Positions 34,001-46,557 of a DNA stretch of 64,000 nt are shown here, in pieces (positions within the stretch are counted from its first letter, which is position 1; each line of letters starts with the position of its first letter). The notes under the pieces were generated by a model. The model was given only the letters and a program-made list of their open reading frames with translations, ran no database searches and was not told where the DNA came from. The position numbers were made by a program, and so were the translations under genes. Origin of the DNA: Plasmodium vivax (taxonomy: Eukaryota; Apicomplexa; Aconoidasida; Haemosporida; Plasmodiidae); the NCBI RefSeq assembly GCF_000002415.2, contig NC_009918.1, positions 1,967,769 through 2,031,768 on the forward strand. Direction: 5' to 3'.

Positions 34001-35752
34001 TTTGCTCTACTAGGGGGTTTCTTTCCGAGTGTGTGTCTCGCTCAGGGGGTATAGCGTGACACCGGTGGTGATTCGCTCTTCGCGCCTTTTGATGTACCTC
34101 TTTGGGCCGTTTTTCGCTCCCTTTTGGTTTATTTTTTTATGAGTGTTCAGTCGCAATGTTGATTGGTTATGCTTGATGCCGCTCGTTTTGGACGCTTCTC
34201 ACCTTTTCGGGAGCATTTACGGAGGCCTAAATTGTACCTCAAGCGCACACATATTTTTCTGTTAAAAGTGTGTTTGCTTATCTTGGCGGGTGGAATGCCT
34301 AAATAAGCGGGCGAAGAAGAGTGGCGGGGAGGGGGGGAGTTAGCTCTTCGCCATGCGTCTCAAAGTGGCAAGGTTAGAAGCGGCAGGTGGGTATAAATAA
34401 GTACATATGTACGTATGTATGTACGTGGGTTGGATCCCTATCGCGCGAAGTGCTGACGGGCAAATCTCCCTTCTGTGCAATCCTATTTTTCACGATCACT
34501 TGAGAGGCGTTTTTAAATTTAAAGAAAGGGGTAACTATTTTCAGCTGCTACGCGAAAAAAGGGAAAATAAAATGCATAAGTAAAAACCTTTTAGGGAAAT
34601 TTTTTTTTTTAACCGTTCGCCAGCGTGCTGGAAATAACTGCATCCTCATGGCTACATTTCCATCAGTTGTGCAGGAGGAAAAGCGAACAAAAAAAAATAT
34701 TTTGCTGGAGCACTTGGTCACCCTGGAAAAATGCACCTCGCGGATGTATGTGTAGCATTTTGTATGTATGCCTTCACTGAGTTCATCACTTCGAAAAATT
34801 GTTCCCCCTGTGTGGAGTGTCACCTTTTTTGATGCGTAAAATGTGCAGTTTTGGTTTTTTCAAAAGTGTGAATTGGGCATTTGTGTTAAAAGAAGAGTTT
34901 ATAAGTGGGGACCAAATAAGTACGCGAAGTGGTTGATTATTTTGCTGAGTTGTTGTGCACATGTAAATATATGAGCGGAATCACCCTGCTACGCATGGCG
35001 CAAAACTTTTTGGAGAATCCCCCATTTTAGCATAGTTAACCGCGCGTATAGCCCTTCAATTTTGTTCCCTCCAATGTGGACCCTTTTTACACGACGATCT
35101 TCGAAAGGATCGGAGGCACACCAAAGAACGCGGTGTGTGCGGTAAAGCGTCACTGCAACAGCACATACTTTGTTCTCAGTTGGAAATTCCTTTAAAGGGA
35201 AAAAAGTAACGATTTGGTTATATTCACCTTGTCAACCTGGTTAAAGTTGCGCTGCGTTTTTCTTTACCACATTGTTACGTTAAAGTGGTGTGGTGGGGAG
35301 GTAGTGAGTCGAATTATGCGTCGCTTTAAGTGGAAGCTTTTCCCCAAAAGGGCAAACACTTCATGCAGAAGTGTAGTATATTTCAAATTGAACAAAAAGT
35401 GTTTTCAGAATAAAAAAAAATGAGTTAACAAACACTGCAGTGACAAACAGATAGCATTGGGGTGGGATAAAAACGAATTAACAAATTAACAAATTAACGA
35501 ATTGTTGTTTGTGGAAGGTGTAAAAATTAAACCGCTTGGGGATAACCCCAATGGACAGACAAAAATGGAAATTAAAATGGATTTTTTTTTTTACTTTTGT
35601 ACGCTCTTTCATTATGAGCACTAAAATTGGGAGGCGGCCACACAAGAAGGGGTGAAAAATGGCCAATGTGTATAATGATGGAATACCAACGTTGTAGTTC
35701 CCTCTAGGGGGATCGTACCCACTTATGCACACCAAACCGAGTGGAATACCCC
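34001..35752. other. Intergenic region between two minus-strand genes
   Basis: Promoter side of the 187-residue gene and 3' flank of the 788-residue gene. Mixed composition with a gtatgtac-type stretch near 34405-34425 and a triple aattaac(a/g)aa unit at about 35475-35502. No gene seen. Confidence 0.55.
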
Positions 35753-38119
35753 CTACTGGACATCCAAATCGTAGGTAAAACTCGAAACATCTAAGTTTAA
35801 TATATTCACGAACGTGTCCTGCCCAAAGAAGTGTTTCAAGTTTGGAAAAGTTCTCCCTCTGTCTCCATTAACGAACTCTTTTATATACATCCCTGATTGC
35901 GCCAATAAATATAATAAGGAAAAATGTTCATGAACAAAAACGAGGTTGAATTCGAAAATTTTCTTTTCCCGTTTTAGTAGACTCCTTCTATGGAGTACCC
36001 TTATTGGAGTTTTTTGCATTACACTAATTACACACATGTCGTTTTTATCATAACTTAAAACGTCTTGATTTATTTTTTCAATTTTTTCTTTAGTCATTGG
36101 GGAGGAGTGGTATATAATGCATTTATAGGCCTTTTTTCTCTCTTCACCATACTTCATAATTTTTTTTATCAAGGCATAATTTGTGCTAAAAGCAACGTTG
36201 CTGAATTTTACGTCTACAAGGTTGTTGATATTGTCGTCTCGATTGGCATTCTGTGTAACGTCTTTTTTTAAGATTTCCAAATTGGTCGCTTGGTTTGGGG
36301 GTACACATCCGTTAAGAAGGTCACAATTGCCGTTTTGGGAGTCTCCCTTGGCATCATTTGTATCAATTGGGTTAAAATTTTCCATTTCGTTTACCCCGAT
36401 GGACTCACCTGTTAGGAGAACTTCCAGCTCCTTATTGTAGTTACGCGAAAGGTTCAAACTGTGTATCTTCTGTTCCTTCACAGTTTTACCCTTTGTCTGT
36501 TCTGCAAGAACTTTATGGGAGTCTAAATCGTACAACGAAATGGTGTCTTTTTTGTTTAGCAGTGCATAGCTGTCGTTAACTCTCTGCGGGGGGGAATTCC
36601 CTTCGTTCGATATGGACATGTGGTCTCTCAAAGAATTGTCATCTGCACAGTTTCCTTGTTGGAGAAAGAGGTTTATCTGATCTATTGTTTTAACTTCAAA
36701 GGAGTTACCACTAGCAGTGTCCGTTAATTCCATCCTTTTTAAGTTACTAAAAAAGAGATAAAAATTTAGGAAGGAGAATTTCGTTTCTTTCAGGACAAAG
36801 ACGAAGGGTCTTCCTATGCTCATCATTCGCACATCTTTGTCTTCCCTTCCGGACGCCATAAACACCGAATTAACCGATCGGAATGTTTTTTTAAAAATCC
36901 GATAAATGCATTCTTCCACTGACAGTGCACTTTGGGACTCATTGTTTATGAACCACTTGGTTTGGGACATTTCTTTGTTATATTTATTGTAGTAGCCACA
37001 GATGCATAAGTTGTTAAGCGATATGTATACGTCGAGGGTTGGAAATGTGTTTGTAGGGTCTAATTCCCTATTTTGGCCCTCATCGGTTGGAAGTGTGTCT
37101 GTGGGGGCTAGTTCCCTATTTTTGCGTTCATCGGACGGACTTGCGGCATTCGTTTTGTCTTCTACCTCTTCAGTTTCTTCCTCATTTTTGGCAAAACAGT
37201 CATTAAGGTTATTGTCGTCATTATCGCCAGCCTCGTCATCCTCTTCATTGTGCAATATTGCGGTTTCTTTTGCCCCACCGCTTCCATTTGTTATTTTCCT
37301 TTTTTTATTGTAACGGCGATATCTTCGACTGTTACTTCTGTGCGCTGTCTCAGGCGACTGATTGGTTTTTACCGCTTCGTGCTCACCTGTGTGAGTATTA
37401 AAAATTAACACAGCTTGTTTGTACAAATTGATGACGAATTCAGTTTGGGCCACACTTAGGGATACACCGTCGCATATTTTATGGTAAAATGTTAAGTAAA
37501 AATAAATCAAAAAATATGCAAAAATCTTTCGAATTTGTTTATTCGAAAAATTATTGCTTCTTCTTTGGGGAGGTATTAAAATGTACTTTTTTATACGTTC
37601 ACAATTGCGGTGAAATGTGTTATGGGTAACATTTTCCTCTTTGTAAAAAATTTGCTTCGTTTTGTGTAAGTAGAGGAAGAAAAAAACTATGTCAATACTG
37701 TTCAGAAGGTGAAGTACACTTTTTATGCTATTAAAGACACTGTTCATATTTTTTTCCTCTTCTGCGCTGATGGGGGAATTTTCCTTTAACACTTCATGAT
37801 GGAAAGCACTATTTTTATTGTAAAAAAGTATCAAATCGATATTGTGTAGCCCGTTGCACATTTTGCATAGGTATAAATTGGTGTACACCTTCTTATACAC
37901 ATTTTGCAGGTCTCCTTCTTTCGTGCTTATACGTTGATCCTCTACGTATTTTGAAAACCTTTTTTTATCATTGTCTAAAAAGATGTTACTCTTTTGATTT
38001 GCCTTCACGTCTGGTGTGTCATGGTTAAAATCGTTTAAAAAATATCCGTCGAAAAAGAGGTATGCCTGATCGCTTAGCGATTCTCCAGATATGGAACACC
38101 GATAGCAGATGTTTTCCAT
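35753..38119 (-). CDS. Conserved Plasmodium protein of unknown function with two CxxC pairs
   Basis: Single exon, 788 aa, ATG at 38117-38119. The N-terminus has two cysteine pairs, C5-X2-C8 (CYRC) and CKMC at about residues 90-93, spaced as in a possible split zinc-binding domain. A hydrophobic, Phe/Leu-rich helical stretch (about 130-215) follows. A central disordered part (about 260-370) is rich in Asp, Glu, Asn and Lys and contains a duplicated segment of about 20 residues (NRELAPTDTLPTDEGQ / NRELDPTNTFPT). The C-terminal third (about 640-788) looks folded, with KCIIYHSSPMTKEKIEKI and FNLVFVHEHFSLLYLLAQSGMYIKEF. I do not recognise the family. Not a membrane protein by inspection. Confidence 0.75.
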   Translation of the reverse strand: MENICYRCSISGESLSDQAYLFFDGYFLNDFNHDTPDVKANQKSNIFLDNDKKRFSKYVEDQRISTKEGDLQNVYKKVYTNLYLCKMCNGLHNIDLILFYNKNSAFHHEVLKENSPISAEEEKNMNSVFNSIKSVLHLLNSIDIVFFFLYLHKTKQIFYKEENVTHNTFHRNCERIKKYILIPPQRRSNNFSNKQIRKIFAYFLIYFYLTFYHKICDGVSLSVAQTEFVINLYKQAVLIFNTHTGEHEAVKTNQSPETAHRSNSRRYRRYNKKRKITNGSGGAKETAILHNEEDDEAGDNDDNNLNDCFAKNEEETEEVEDKTNAASPSDERKNRELAPTDTLPTDEGQNRELDPTNTFPTLDVYISLNNLCICGYYNKYNKEMSQTKWFINNESQSALSVEECIYRIFKKTFRSVNSVFMASGREDKDVRMMSIGRPFVFVLKETKFSFLNFYLFFSNLKRMELTDTASGNSFEVKTIDQINLFLQQGNCADDNSLRDHMSISNEGNSPPQRVNDSYALLNKKDTISLYDLDSHKVLAEQTKGKTVKEQKIHSLNLSRNYNKELEVLLTGESIGVNEMENFNPIDTNDAKGDSQNGNCDLLNGCVPPNQATNLEILKKDVTQNANRDDNINNLVDVKFSNVAFSTNYALIKKIMKYGEERKKAYKCIIYHSSPMTKEKIEKINQDVLSYDKNDMCVISVMQKTPIRVLHRRSLLKREKKIFEFNLVFVHEHFSLLYLLAQSGMYIKEFVNGDRGRTFPNLKHFFGQDTFVNILNLDVSSFTYDLDVQ

Positions 38120-38243
38120 TATTTTGTTTTGCGCAATGGGGAGGATGAACAGGTAGATGCGCCAACAGTTTGGGGTATTGTGCGTGGGGGGGGAAATTTT
38201 AAAAAATGATGCACAAGTTGGACGTGGTCATAAATGGGCGCGC

Positions 38244-38274
<31 letters not shown>

Positions 38275-39520
38275 AAAAAGATTTACATCCGCGCAGGTGT
38301 ATACATGCATACATACACTCCTGCGTGCACAAGTGCATCTGCACTTATGTACAATTTCGTTCGTTCATTTTTGTGAGATGAAACAACTGCCGCGCAAGAG
38401 TTTGACTGTCAGAGGTGTACGTCAGAATCTTTCTTTGTCATAGCAGCTTCTACAAATTTTAATAATGTTAACCGTTCGTCGCTTTTAAGCGGCTAATTTG
38501 GAAGCATCGCCAGCGAAAAAAAAGGAAGCGCAAATTGTTTTATGCGCCATGTATATGTATATACATTTATATGTAGGCCATTTTGTAAACAAAAACTGAT
38601 CTTAGGGGGGGAAATGCAACTTGTGTTAAAAACGATAAAAGGACGATCTTGTTAGTTTCTATCCGTACAACCTGAGTGCGATAAAAAAAAAAAAATATAT
38701 GAAATAGTAGGGCAATAAAATAAATCGTGTTCACGTTCACTATTCAGCAGAGGGCGGTATTGCGAAAATTTATTTTTAAATTTACGTGCACAGCATAAGT
38801 GTAGCCATGTATTTTTTTAATTTTCTGTAACTATTTTATTTAAATTTTTTTTTTTTTTTTTAATTTTTCTGCATTCATATTTTCATTTTATTCTCATTTA
38901 TCTTGATTTTCCCACAAATTGTGCTTCACTTTTTGATTCCTGCTGATTCAGTATATATTTTTTTGTTTTACTGTTTCACATGTGTATATATGTAACGTAT
39001 GGTTTCACATGAGTACAATTACGCATTTGCATACATGTATGTGAATAAATATCTGTACACATGTATCAACGTTTCGAAATTTTCTTCAAATCGTGTTTAA
39101 TGTACATTTCTGATTATACATTTTGATGTTAAAAACGCGTAAAAATATTTTTATGGGTACATCTGATTTCTGTACTATGCGACTTGTACTTGCTTTTATT
39201 TTACCCCCCAAAAGAAAGGTGTTACAGCTTTTTTTTTTTTTTTTTTTTTAAACATGCCTTGGTGTTTATAAAAAAATTTCGTGCCTGTAGAAAGGAGCAT
39301 ACATTTATACACATATGTAAAATATACGTATCTTTTTTTTTTTACCTATTTTGTTAAAGCGCAAAAAATACGCTTAACATTCTGCGAAAGAGAAGAGTAG
39401 CAAGAAAAATATCACCCTTCGGGATTTTTGTGTGGCCATACAAAATACACGGCGAAGGCACATACATAATCGCGTATCCCCGAAATTGCAAAAAGTTCGT
39501 GTATGTAAATTTTCACCATA
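38120..39520. other. Divergent promoter region (788-residue gene / exopolyphosphatase)
   Basis: Bidirectional upstream region, strongly A/T-rich from 38690 to 39360, with poly(T) at 38847-38861 and 39231-39249 and (ta/tg)-rich stretches (about 38540-38575, 38985-39065). No gene seen. Confidence 0.6.
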
Positions 39521-42500
39521 ATGATACGAAATAATGAGTTGAATTGCAAACATTTCGATTTATTTTCTTATGAGGATCCCGAATTATGCGAGGAGGAAGA
39601 TTTGTTTGAGTCTAACCAGGCACCGTGGTTTTACCACCTGACACACTGTAAAAAAAAAAAAAAAAAAGAGAAATAGAAAGAGAAAAGAAAGAGATGCAAC
39701 TAACTATAATTGAAAAGAAAAAAAAAAAATTGTATGATGTACATGTAAATCGAAGCAACGTGTGCATAAATGCATGGGTAAATACCCCCCCTATAGAATA
39801 AGAAATACCGTTGTTGTGAAAATGCGTTATGTGTTCTTTGTGAAATATATGTTGAGGGGGGAAGAACAGCGGCATTTGCTCGTGTTGGCACGTGTATTTG
39901 GACATGGCAAAATGAGCGAACTTTTTTACCCTTTTAATTTTTTTTATGTTTCCCATATTTAAATTTTTTTTCTTTTTCCCATACTTTTCTGGTGCCTCCT
40001 TCCACAGTGCTAGAATTGAGAAAGGATGACTTTAAAAATATAAAAAGCATCGTGGAAAATGAGAAAAAGAGAGGAATCGAGTACAGTCACATATTAGACA
40101 TCATAGACTACCAAACGTATAGCGACATCATGCGAAAAATAAATTCCAACATGAGAAATGCCTTATCTGTTTACTTATTTTCATGCAAATATTTTTTAAG
40201 TAAATACTCCAAAAACACGGAATCCAACGGGCATGTGCATTTTGTGTTTGTGTTTGGGAACATCACGGCAGATTTGGTAAGAAAAATGGGGAATGAAGCA
40301 GATAATTGCACGGATAAATACGCCGCCTCGCCGTTGCAAGACCATTAATGGAGTCACTTTTCACGTATCACTTTTTTTTTCTGCAGGATTCCGTTTGTTC
40401 GTCCATCATATATAGCTTTTTTTTGCACATATGGTATTCCTTAAAGAGCAAAACTGCCAAGGAGAAGAATTCAGATGTGCTGAAATTTTTTATCCCCGTG
40501 ATTAACATTAAGAGGAGTGACATGAAGCTTAAAATTTTGGTAAAAGGAGGCGAAGATCACACGTAGACCATGCGTAGATCATACGTAGACGTGTGGAATT
40601 GTAGCTCGGCGTGCACATTTCTACGTTGCGAATTGTGACTTTTTTTTCTCTTATTCTAATGGGTGCAAATTTGGAAGAGAAGAGTAACTACCTATAATGT
40701 AATTCTTTTTTTTTTTTTTTTAGATCAATTGGTGGCTGGAAAAATGTGAGATAAACAATCCGGAGGAAATCCTAGTCTTTAATGATGACAAGAATTTGCT
40801 AGAAGTAAGACGTGTAGCAGAATGGAGCAACGTGTAGATGGTGTTTTTTTTTTTTTTCTTTTGTCGCCTTATTAAAGCGTTAGCATCCTGTATGATCATT
40901 TCGTTGTGCCTCTTCAGTTACGTGCAAATTTGGATCTCTCCCTCCTTCGCAGGTTCTAAAAAACGACCACAAGTACGACATATGCTTCGTTGACTTTAAT
41001 GACTTTGAGCCGAATAACATGTAGTAAGTACCACGGGGGGAATGTCCCTTCGTTTAATTTATCACTTCGTGTTGAGCAGCGGAGACCTGCGAAGATGTGG
41101 CAATATAGCAGCTTTTATGGGCACATGAAAAATGTACATACGTGCATTTGTAAGTGTTGCATTGACGAGGAATCGGCCGCCTATTCCCCTTTTCAGCAAC
41201 ATAAACAACGTGAAATCCATAATTGATCACCATATGCTTAAGGAAGAGGCGAAAAATAAAAGAATAACAAAATCGATTTACCCTATTTATGTGTGCAGCT
41301 GCATGGTTATCATAGCCTATTTGGTAAGTTGAAAAGGTGCAAAGAAAGGGCATAGATACGGAACAAAATGAAAGGAACCATGTTTACTCATTTGCCTAAA
41401 TTTTTCTCCTCACTGCAGTATAAGCATTCGAGCGAATTTCTTGGGATACCTTTCATTAACAAAAATATGATGTGGCTGATATATGGGACTATACTAAGGG
41501 GTTATTTAAAAAAAAATGCAAAATGTGACTTAGTTTGTGTGTGAATTGGGTTTTTATGCAAACCGTCCTTTTAGAGCGACTTCGCACATGTTCAGATTGC
41601 AAAAGAGTGCATATTTATGTTCGTACAAGTGAATATAAATGTGCATCCTTTTTTTTTTTTTTTACCCCCTTGCAGATTCTAACAATTTCGCAAAAGGGGA
41701 TTTTGGAAAACGATGGATACAACCGTAATTCATAAGAAACGTGAAATGGGCAATAAGAATGAGCTGTGTAGAATTTAATTTGTCGTTGCCTCATGTGACA
41801 AATGGTTAGGAGGGATAAACTCGTACACTCCGTGGAATGATTCCTTTTTTTTTTTTTTTCCTATTTCCATTTTCAGGGACTTGAGCATTTTCTTATCCTT
41901 GAAAAGATTTTTTCGAATATCAAACAAAATGGACATATACATTACGTACAGTTTTAACATTATGAGGTTTTCCATAAACTTAAAAAAATTTGTAAGTTGT
42001 AGAAAAGAGGAAAAGCCAGAAATTGCGAAATGAGACCTAGTTGTGAAAAGCACTTGTTGTTCATCCATTTAGGATAAAAATAGAACAAAATGAAATGGAA
42101 GAGAGCGACATGAAAAGGAAGCACCTTTTATTTAGGATAAGCATCTCTGAATGTTAACGTATGGGCCTTTTTTTTTTTTTTTGCTATGCCTCTCCTCTCT
42201 GCAGGGAATAGAAAACCTTTTGTTTGCCGATTACAAAGACTATAATTATGAGCTTTTAAAGAAAAAAATAAAAGTAAAAAAAAAAAAAAAATGAGAATTC
42301 CCTATTTGATCTGTTGAGAATGTTTTACTCCACGTTGCAACTTTGTGTAATATTATTATTATTATTTTTTTTATTTTTTTTTTCCTTCAGATGAGAATTG
42401 CGTCCATAGATTTTAGCATAGATTTGCTATTTTCCAATGAGGATGTTAACCGTTTGGTTTATAAATTAGTAAGCGCTGAGGAGAATTTGAAGTGGAGGCA

Positions 42501-43253
42501 TAATGACCCCCCAGTTGTATCTAACCACATGTGGCTAGGCGCACTTGTGCGTATAGACATGTGGACTGCTTTGATGCTATTTACAAACATAATTTTGTTA
42601 CCCTCCTTTTTTTAGCATGAGTTGTGCGCTGAAAACAACTTTTCCATTTTTATATTAATTGGATCCTATTTAAATAATTATAGTAATACAGGAAATGTGC
42701 AAAAAGTTGAAATGGGTGTAGAGTGAGGGGGAAATTATCATTTATCTATTTTTTTTTTTGTGTGTGCCTCTTTTTCGTAGGACTGTTTAAAGACATGGGG
42801 ATCTTCTTCTATAACAATGACGTGAACAAGGATGGTAATCCATGAGGAGGAAATTATCTTTAGTCCTTTGTCTGTCTATTGTTCATAATGACAGCTCTCA
42901 CAAATTCGTATTTCCTCGTTTCGGCATTTCCTCATTACCTCATTTCCTCTTTTCCACTTTTAAGATTTAATTAACGCCTTGTTTTTGAACAAAGACATAA
43001 AACTTTCCAAGAAAGGATGTAAAAACATAACCTGGGGAAATGACTCGAAAATATTTGACACCTTCCAAATTGTAACTAGACCTTTCTTTTTTTCTCATCC
43101 TATTGGATTAATATGTGCCCTCTTAACCATCACCACTATTTCGCTTTGCTTATTTTTTTTATTTTTTTTTCCCCCCATTTGCAGAACAATCAGTGCTACT
43201 CCCGCAAAAGATTAGAGTATTTTTTATCTGAGTATTTTTTTTCACATGGCTAA
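39521..43253 (+). CDS. DHH/DHHA2 family exopolyphosphatase (prune/PPX1-like), 15 exons
   Basis: Exons: 39521-39647, 40008-40276, 40387-40539, 40724-40804, 40953-41023, 41197-41323, 41419-41500, 41676-41724, 41877-41991, 42205-42273, 42391-42468, 42616-42715, 42781-42834, 42965-43071, 43185-43253 (1551 nt, 516 aa, every junction in phase). Metal-dependent phosphatase of polyphosphate or similar phosphoesters. Motif I is GNITADLDSV (D131, D133; codons split across exons 2 and 3). It is followed by FIPVINIKR, a hallmark of prune/PPX1. The motif II position reads FVDFND (D224) where yeast PPX1 has VDHN. Motif III is IIDHH (D244-H246). The DHHA2 entry GTILRDSNNF carries the motif IV Asp. The C-terminal DHHA2 part is complete but diverged. 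The N-terminal about 100 residues are an extra, non-conserved extension. The exon 12/13 boundary is the least certain. Confidence 0.85.
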
Positions 43254-43499
43254 AAGTTTGCATATTTTTTTGTATATGTTTTATGCGTTCCTACATTTCG
43301 TGTTGCACAATTTTTAATGATTATGCCTTTGGCCTTTTTTTCTGCATATAATCAAAGCCGCAAGAGCTGAAAGAAAAATGAGGAAAATAAAAAAAATGAG
43401 AAAAATGAGAAAAATAAGAAAAATGATAAAAAGTATAAAAAAATAAAAAAAAATAAAAAAAAATAAAAAAAACGTTTATTGATTTTTGCGAAAGCGCGA

Positions 43500-43537
<38 letters not shown>

Positions 43538-43922
43538 CAACAATTTTTTACGTTTCACCTTAAATGCCACAAGGGTAAATTTCCTTTTTAAAGTAGCCTT
43601 ATACAAAATTTACGAAAGGGGAAAGAGACAGTCATCGCTACGACTGCCAGGAAAAATGCGTAAATGTTAGAAAATGTACGCTTAGATAATTGTATGAGCA
43701 TAGGGAAAGAGAGAAAGAAAAATTTAACCACGCGTACGCGCGTACACGTGTAAACGTGTACGCGTGCACATGTCTAAGTAGGCCTATATAAATACCCCCG
43801 TAGCAGGGAAGGGGCAGATGCTCCGTCCAAGGTAGACTGCTACTGTAAAGTCAAAAATAATCTTCAAAAGGATAAGTAATTTCTGTAGAGAGAAATCCTC
43901 CCATCCCCCCATGTTATAAAAC
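43254..43922. other. Intergenic region with an A-rich/T-rich tract pair
   Basis: Between two plus-strand genes. An A-rich stretch of (g)aaaaataa units at 43371-43472 is followed 31 bp later by an unbroken T run of about 32 (43504-43535). Alternating acgcgtacgcg sequence lies at 43728-43770. No gene seen. Confidence 0.6.
43371..43535. repeat. A-rich tract followed by T32 run
   Basis: About 100 bp of aaaaataa/aaaaatga units, a 31-bp spacer, then about 32 uninterrupted T. Transcribed, the two arms could pair as a long A-U hairpin between the exopolyphosphatase and LRR genes. Confidence 0.7.
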
Positions 43923-46557
43923 ATGGATAAAACTAGCTCAAGCGTGGACATCCCTAATGACATTCCAAAGAAAAAGGACAAGCAGGAAGTTCCTGCTTCG
44001 GAATGCACACAAAATGAAATTTTAGAAAAATACGACATTTTTTCAAATGTGTACACCTCAAGCGATAACCTGAGTTTTGTAGATAGCGAGGAAGACACCT
44101 CATCTAAAAATTTAGGTTTCTTGGAATTTTTTCTCCTCGATTACACTATGATGAGAAAACTTCTACCCGTTAAAGCAACGACTTTTCCTTTTAGATGTCC
44201 ACTTGACATGACATATTTTGCCCCCGCATTTTGATTTTCCCACCTACGTGCAGATGACTCGAAAAACAAAAATATTTTGAGCCTAACTGTGCACAACATC
44301 GTAAATATATATCCCAACAATGAGAGGAACAGGGAGTTTAAGAAGTACAAGGTTGTCGAACATTTTTAAACGCCCCTTTTTTGAGCGGTCGCACGGGGAT
44401 ATGCAAATATTATATAAGTATATATATGTACACACATGTGTAGTACCACCTTTGGGGGAGGGGCGATTGCACAACTGTGAAAGGCCCCCTTCGCTCTTAC
44501 CTGCAGCAAAAAAAAATTGAGGAAAAGAGGAAGAAGGAGTACGACGAAGAAAGGGAGATAATCGAACAAAAGAAAAAAATATATGAAGAGAAAAGACAGA
44601 AAAAACTGCACATATATAACGTAGAGAAAAAGAAAAAGAAACTAATAGAAAAGGAAAAATATAATAAAGAAAATATAGAGTATAATTATTTAATGATCTC
44701 AAACCATTTTGATTATTTAATGCAAAATGGGAAACACAGGGACATTTACTTTTCCTTTCACGATATGTACATTTCCCCCATGAGGCTGTACTACTTTGCC
44801 AGTGCAAGTGTGGATCAAATTTACTATTTAGGTAAATGCGCAATGGGGCGACAAAAAGGGAAAAGTCTCTTCAAAAATGGGGGCAGTGGGTATACATATG
44901 TCTATTTGTAGGCATGTGTATGTGCACTTTTGTTTGCAATGCACCACCTAAAAATATACTCGGCCCCCTTTTTTTGTCGGCACTTTTAATGTACCCCTCA
45001 GATTTATCACGAAAGTGGCTTCCAGACAACTACGTCTCTATCATACTCGAATTGTGCTCACGCAAAAGGGTTAAAATTTTGAATTTGTCCTTCAACAAAA
45101 TAACCTTCAGGGGGCTAGGACACTTCGCCAAGTTTTTATCGGTAAGGTGGAAGAGGGAAAAAGGAAAAAAAAAAAATAATATAATAAAACAACTCGCCAT
45201 GTATACTTTACAATGATGCACTGTGAGGGAGGCAAATGCGGACGACTCCGAAAGGGGCGATAAGACCAGCAACGCATCATCTCTTCAAACTACTAATTTG
45301 TAGAGGAACAAATCCCTGTTTTGTCTTAACTTGGAAAATAACGACTTAACAAACAAAGGCCAAAATGCCGATGAGCTCAATAAGCTTTTGGAGTCTATAA
45401 AAAACAATAAAGGAATAAAAATATTGAATTTGGCTAACACGAATATGAACGAGGTAGCCCTTCTGCGTCTCCCAAAAAAGATGATGAAATTTTCTGCCCA
45501 ACGTTGTGTTACTGTACGCATATATGTGGGCACAATTTTTCCTAACATTTCAGAGCAATGGGGAGAAGATGTGCGAAATGTTGGAGGCGAATAATTCCAT
45601 AATCGAAATGAACTTTGAGAATAGCAATTTTAGTAAGTTGTAGCATTGTTGGTTGGCCGTCTGCGAGGGGCATGGACGTAGAAGCGCTTGCCTTTGTTGA
45701 GCTTCGCTTGTCCCATTTCGCTAAGTTTCGCTTCGCTTGTCCCATTTGGTGCTTCCTCTCCTCTCAGCGCGGGAGCAAAATTGCCAAATAATTAACTGCC
45801 TAATACGGAATAAAAACATATGGCTAAAACAAGCCGAGATAGAAAAGGAAGAAAATGATAAAATGGAAAAGGAGGAAAGCTACATGCACGCGTATCTCAT
45901 GTCCGTGGAATCGTCCATGTAATGATTGAAATGAGGGGAAATTAAAAAGGCAGAGGAGCAGTGCATTCTTTTTTTTGTCCACACATATGCCCATGGCTGA
46001 GGAGCATATCATTGTTCCTACTAAAAACGGTTCAATTAAACCCGTTTGACATGAAGAGAATTGGCCCTTTGTTACTTCTTAACTGCACTCTTGTCCATTT
46101 TACGACACGTTTTGCCATTTCACCCCTTCAGAATTGAAATTGAAAATAGGGAAAACCGAAGAAACTTGAATAAAATGGTAAAAAAAGGGGGGACAGTTGA
46201 AAGGGGAAAACATCGCACAATTAGCTGCACGAATGTTTTGTTTTTACATACCCCTTTATCTGCACACATTTTCGTAATTCCAAAAAAATGCAGATATACG
46301 TTGATATGTGGAGAGAAGAAATAAAACAAAAGGAGTTGAAGGAAGAAGCAATTCTTGAAACCTTGGAGAAGGTACTGCCGTTCATTTTAAAGGCTACTTG
46401 TTAGCCATATAGGAGAAGTGGCACTAAGGCATTCGTGTGCACATGTATATGCACATATGTGCGCGCCACTACCAACTGGTTTTCTTTTTTTTTCACATAG
46501 GAACATGAGAATAGGATAAAAAATGCGAGGAAGAAAAAAAAGAAAAAGAAGAAGTGA
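43923..46557 (+). CDS. Leucine-rich-repeat protein with a coiled coil, ten exons
   Basis: Exons: 43923-44115, 44254-44351, 44507-44831, 45002-45141, 45304-45453, 45554-45632, 45768-45918, 46132-46177, 46294-46371, 46501-46557 (1317 nt, 438 aa, in phase throughout). A disordered Ser/Asp/Glu-rich N-terminus (1-65) is followed by a Lys/Glu-rich coiled coil (about 98-155). Leucine-rich repeats of ribonuclease-inhibitor type lie at about 206-330: RVKILNLSFNKITFRGLGHF, LFCLNLENNDLTNKGQ, GIKILNLANTNMNE and SIIEMNFENSNF. Repeats largely coincide with exon boundaries. The tail is again a Lys/Glu helix (about 340-420) ending in a run of lysines. This architecture is common in axonemal and centrosomal LRR proteins, but no specific family is recognised, so the role is unknown. 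Confidence 0.8.
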
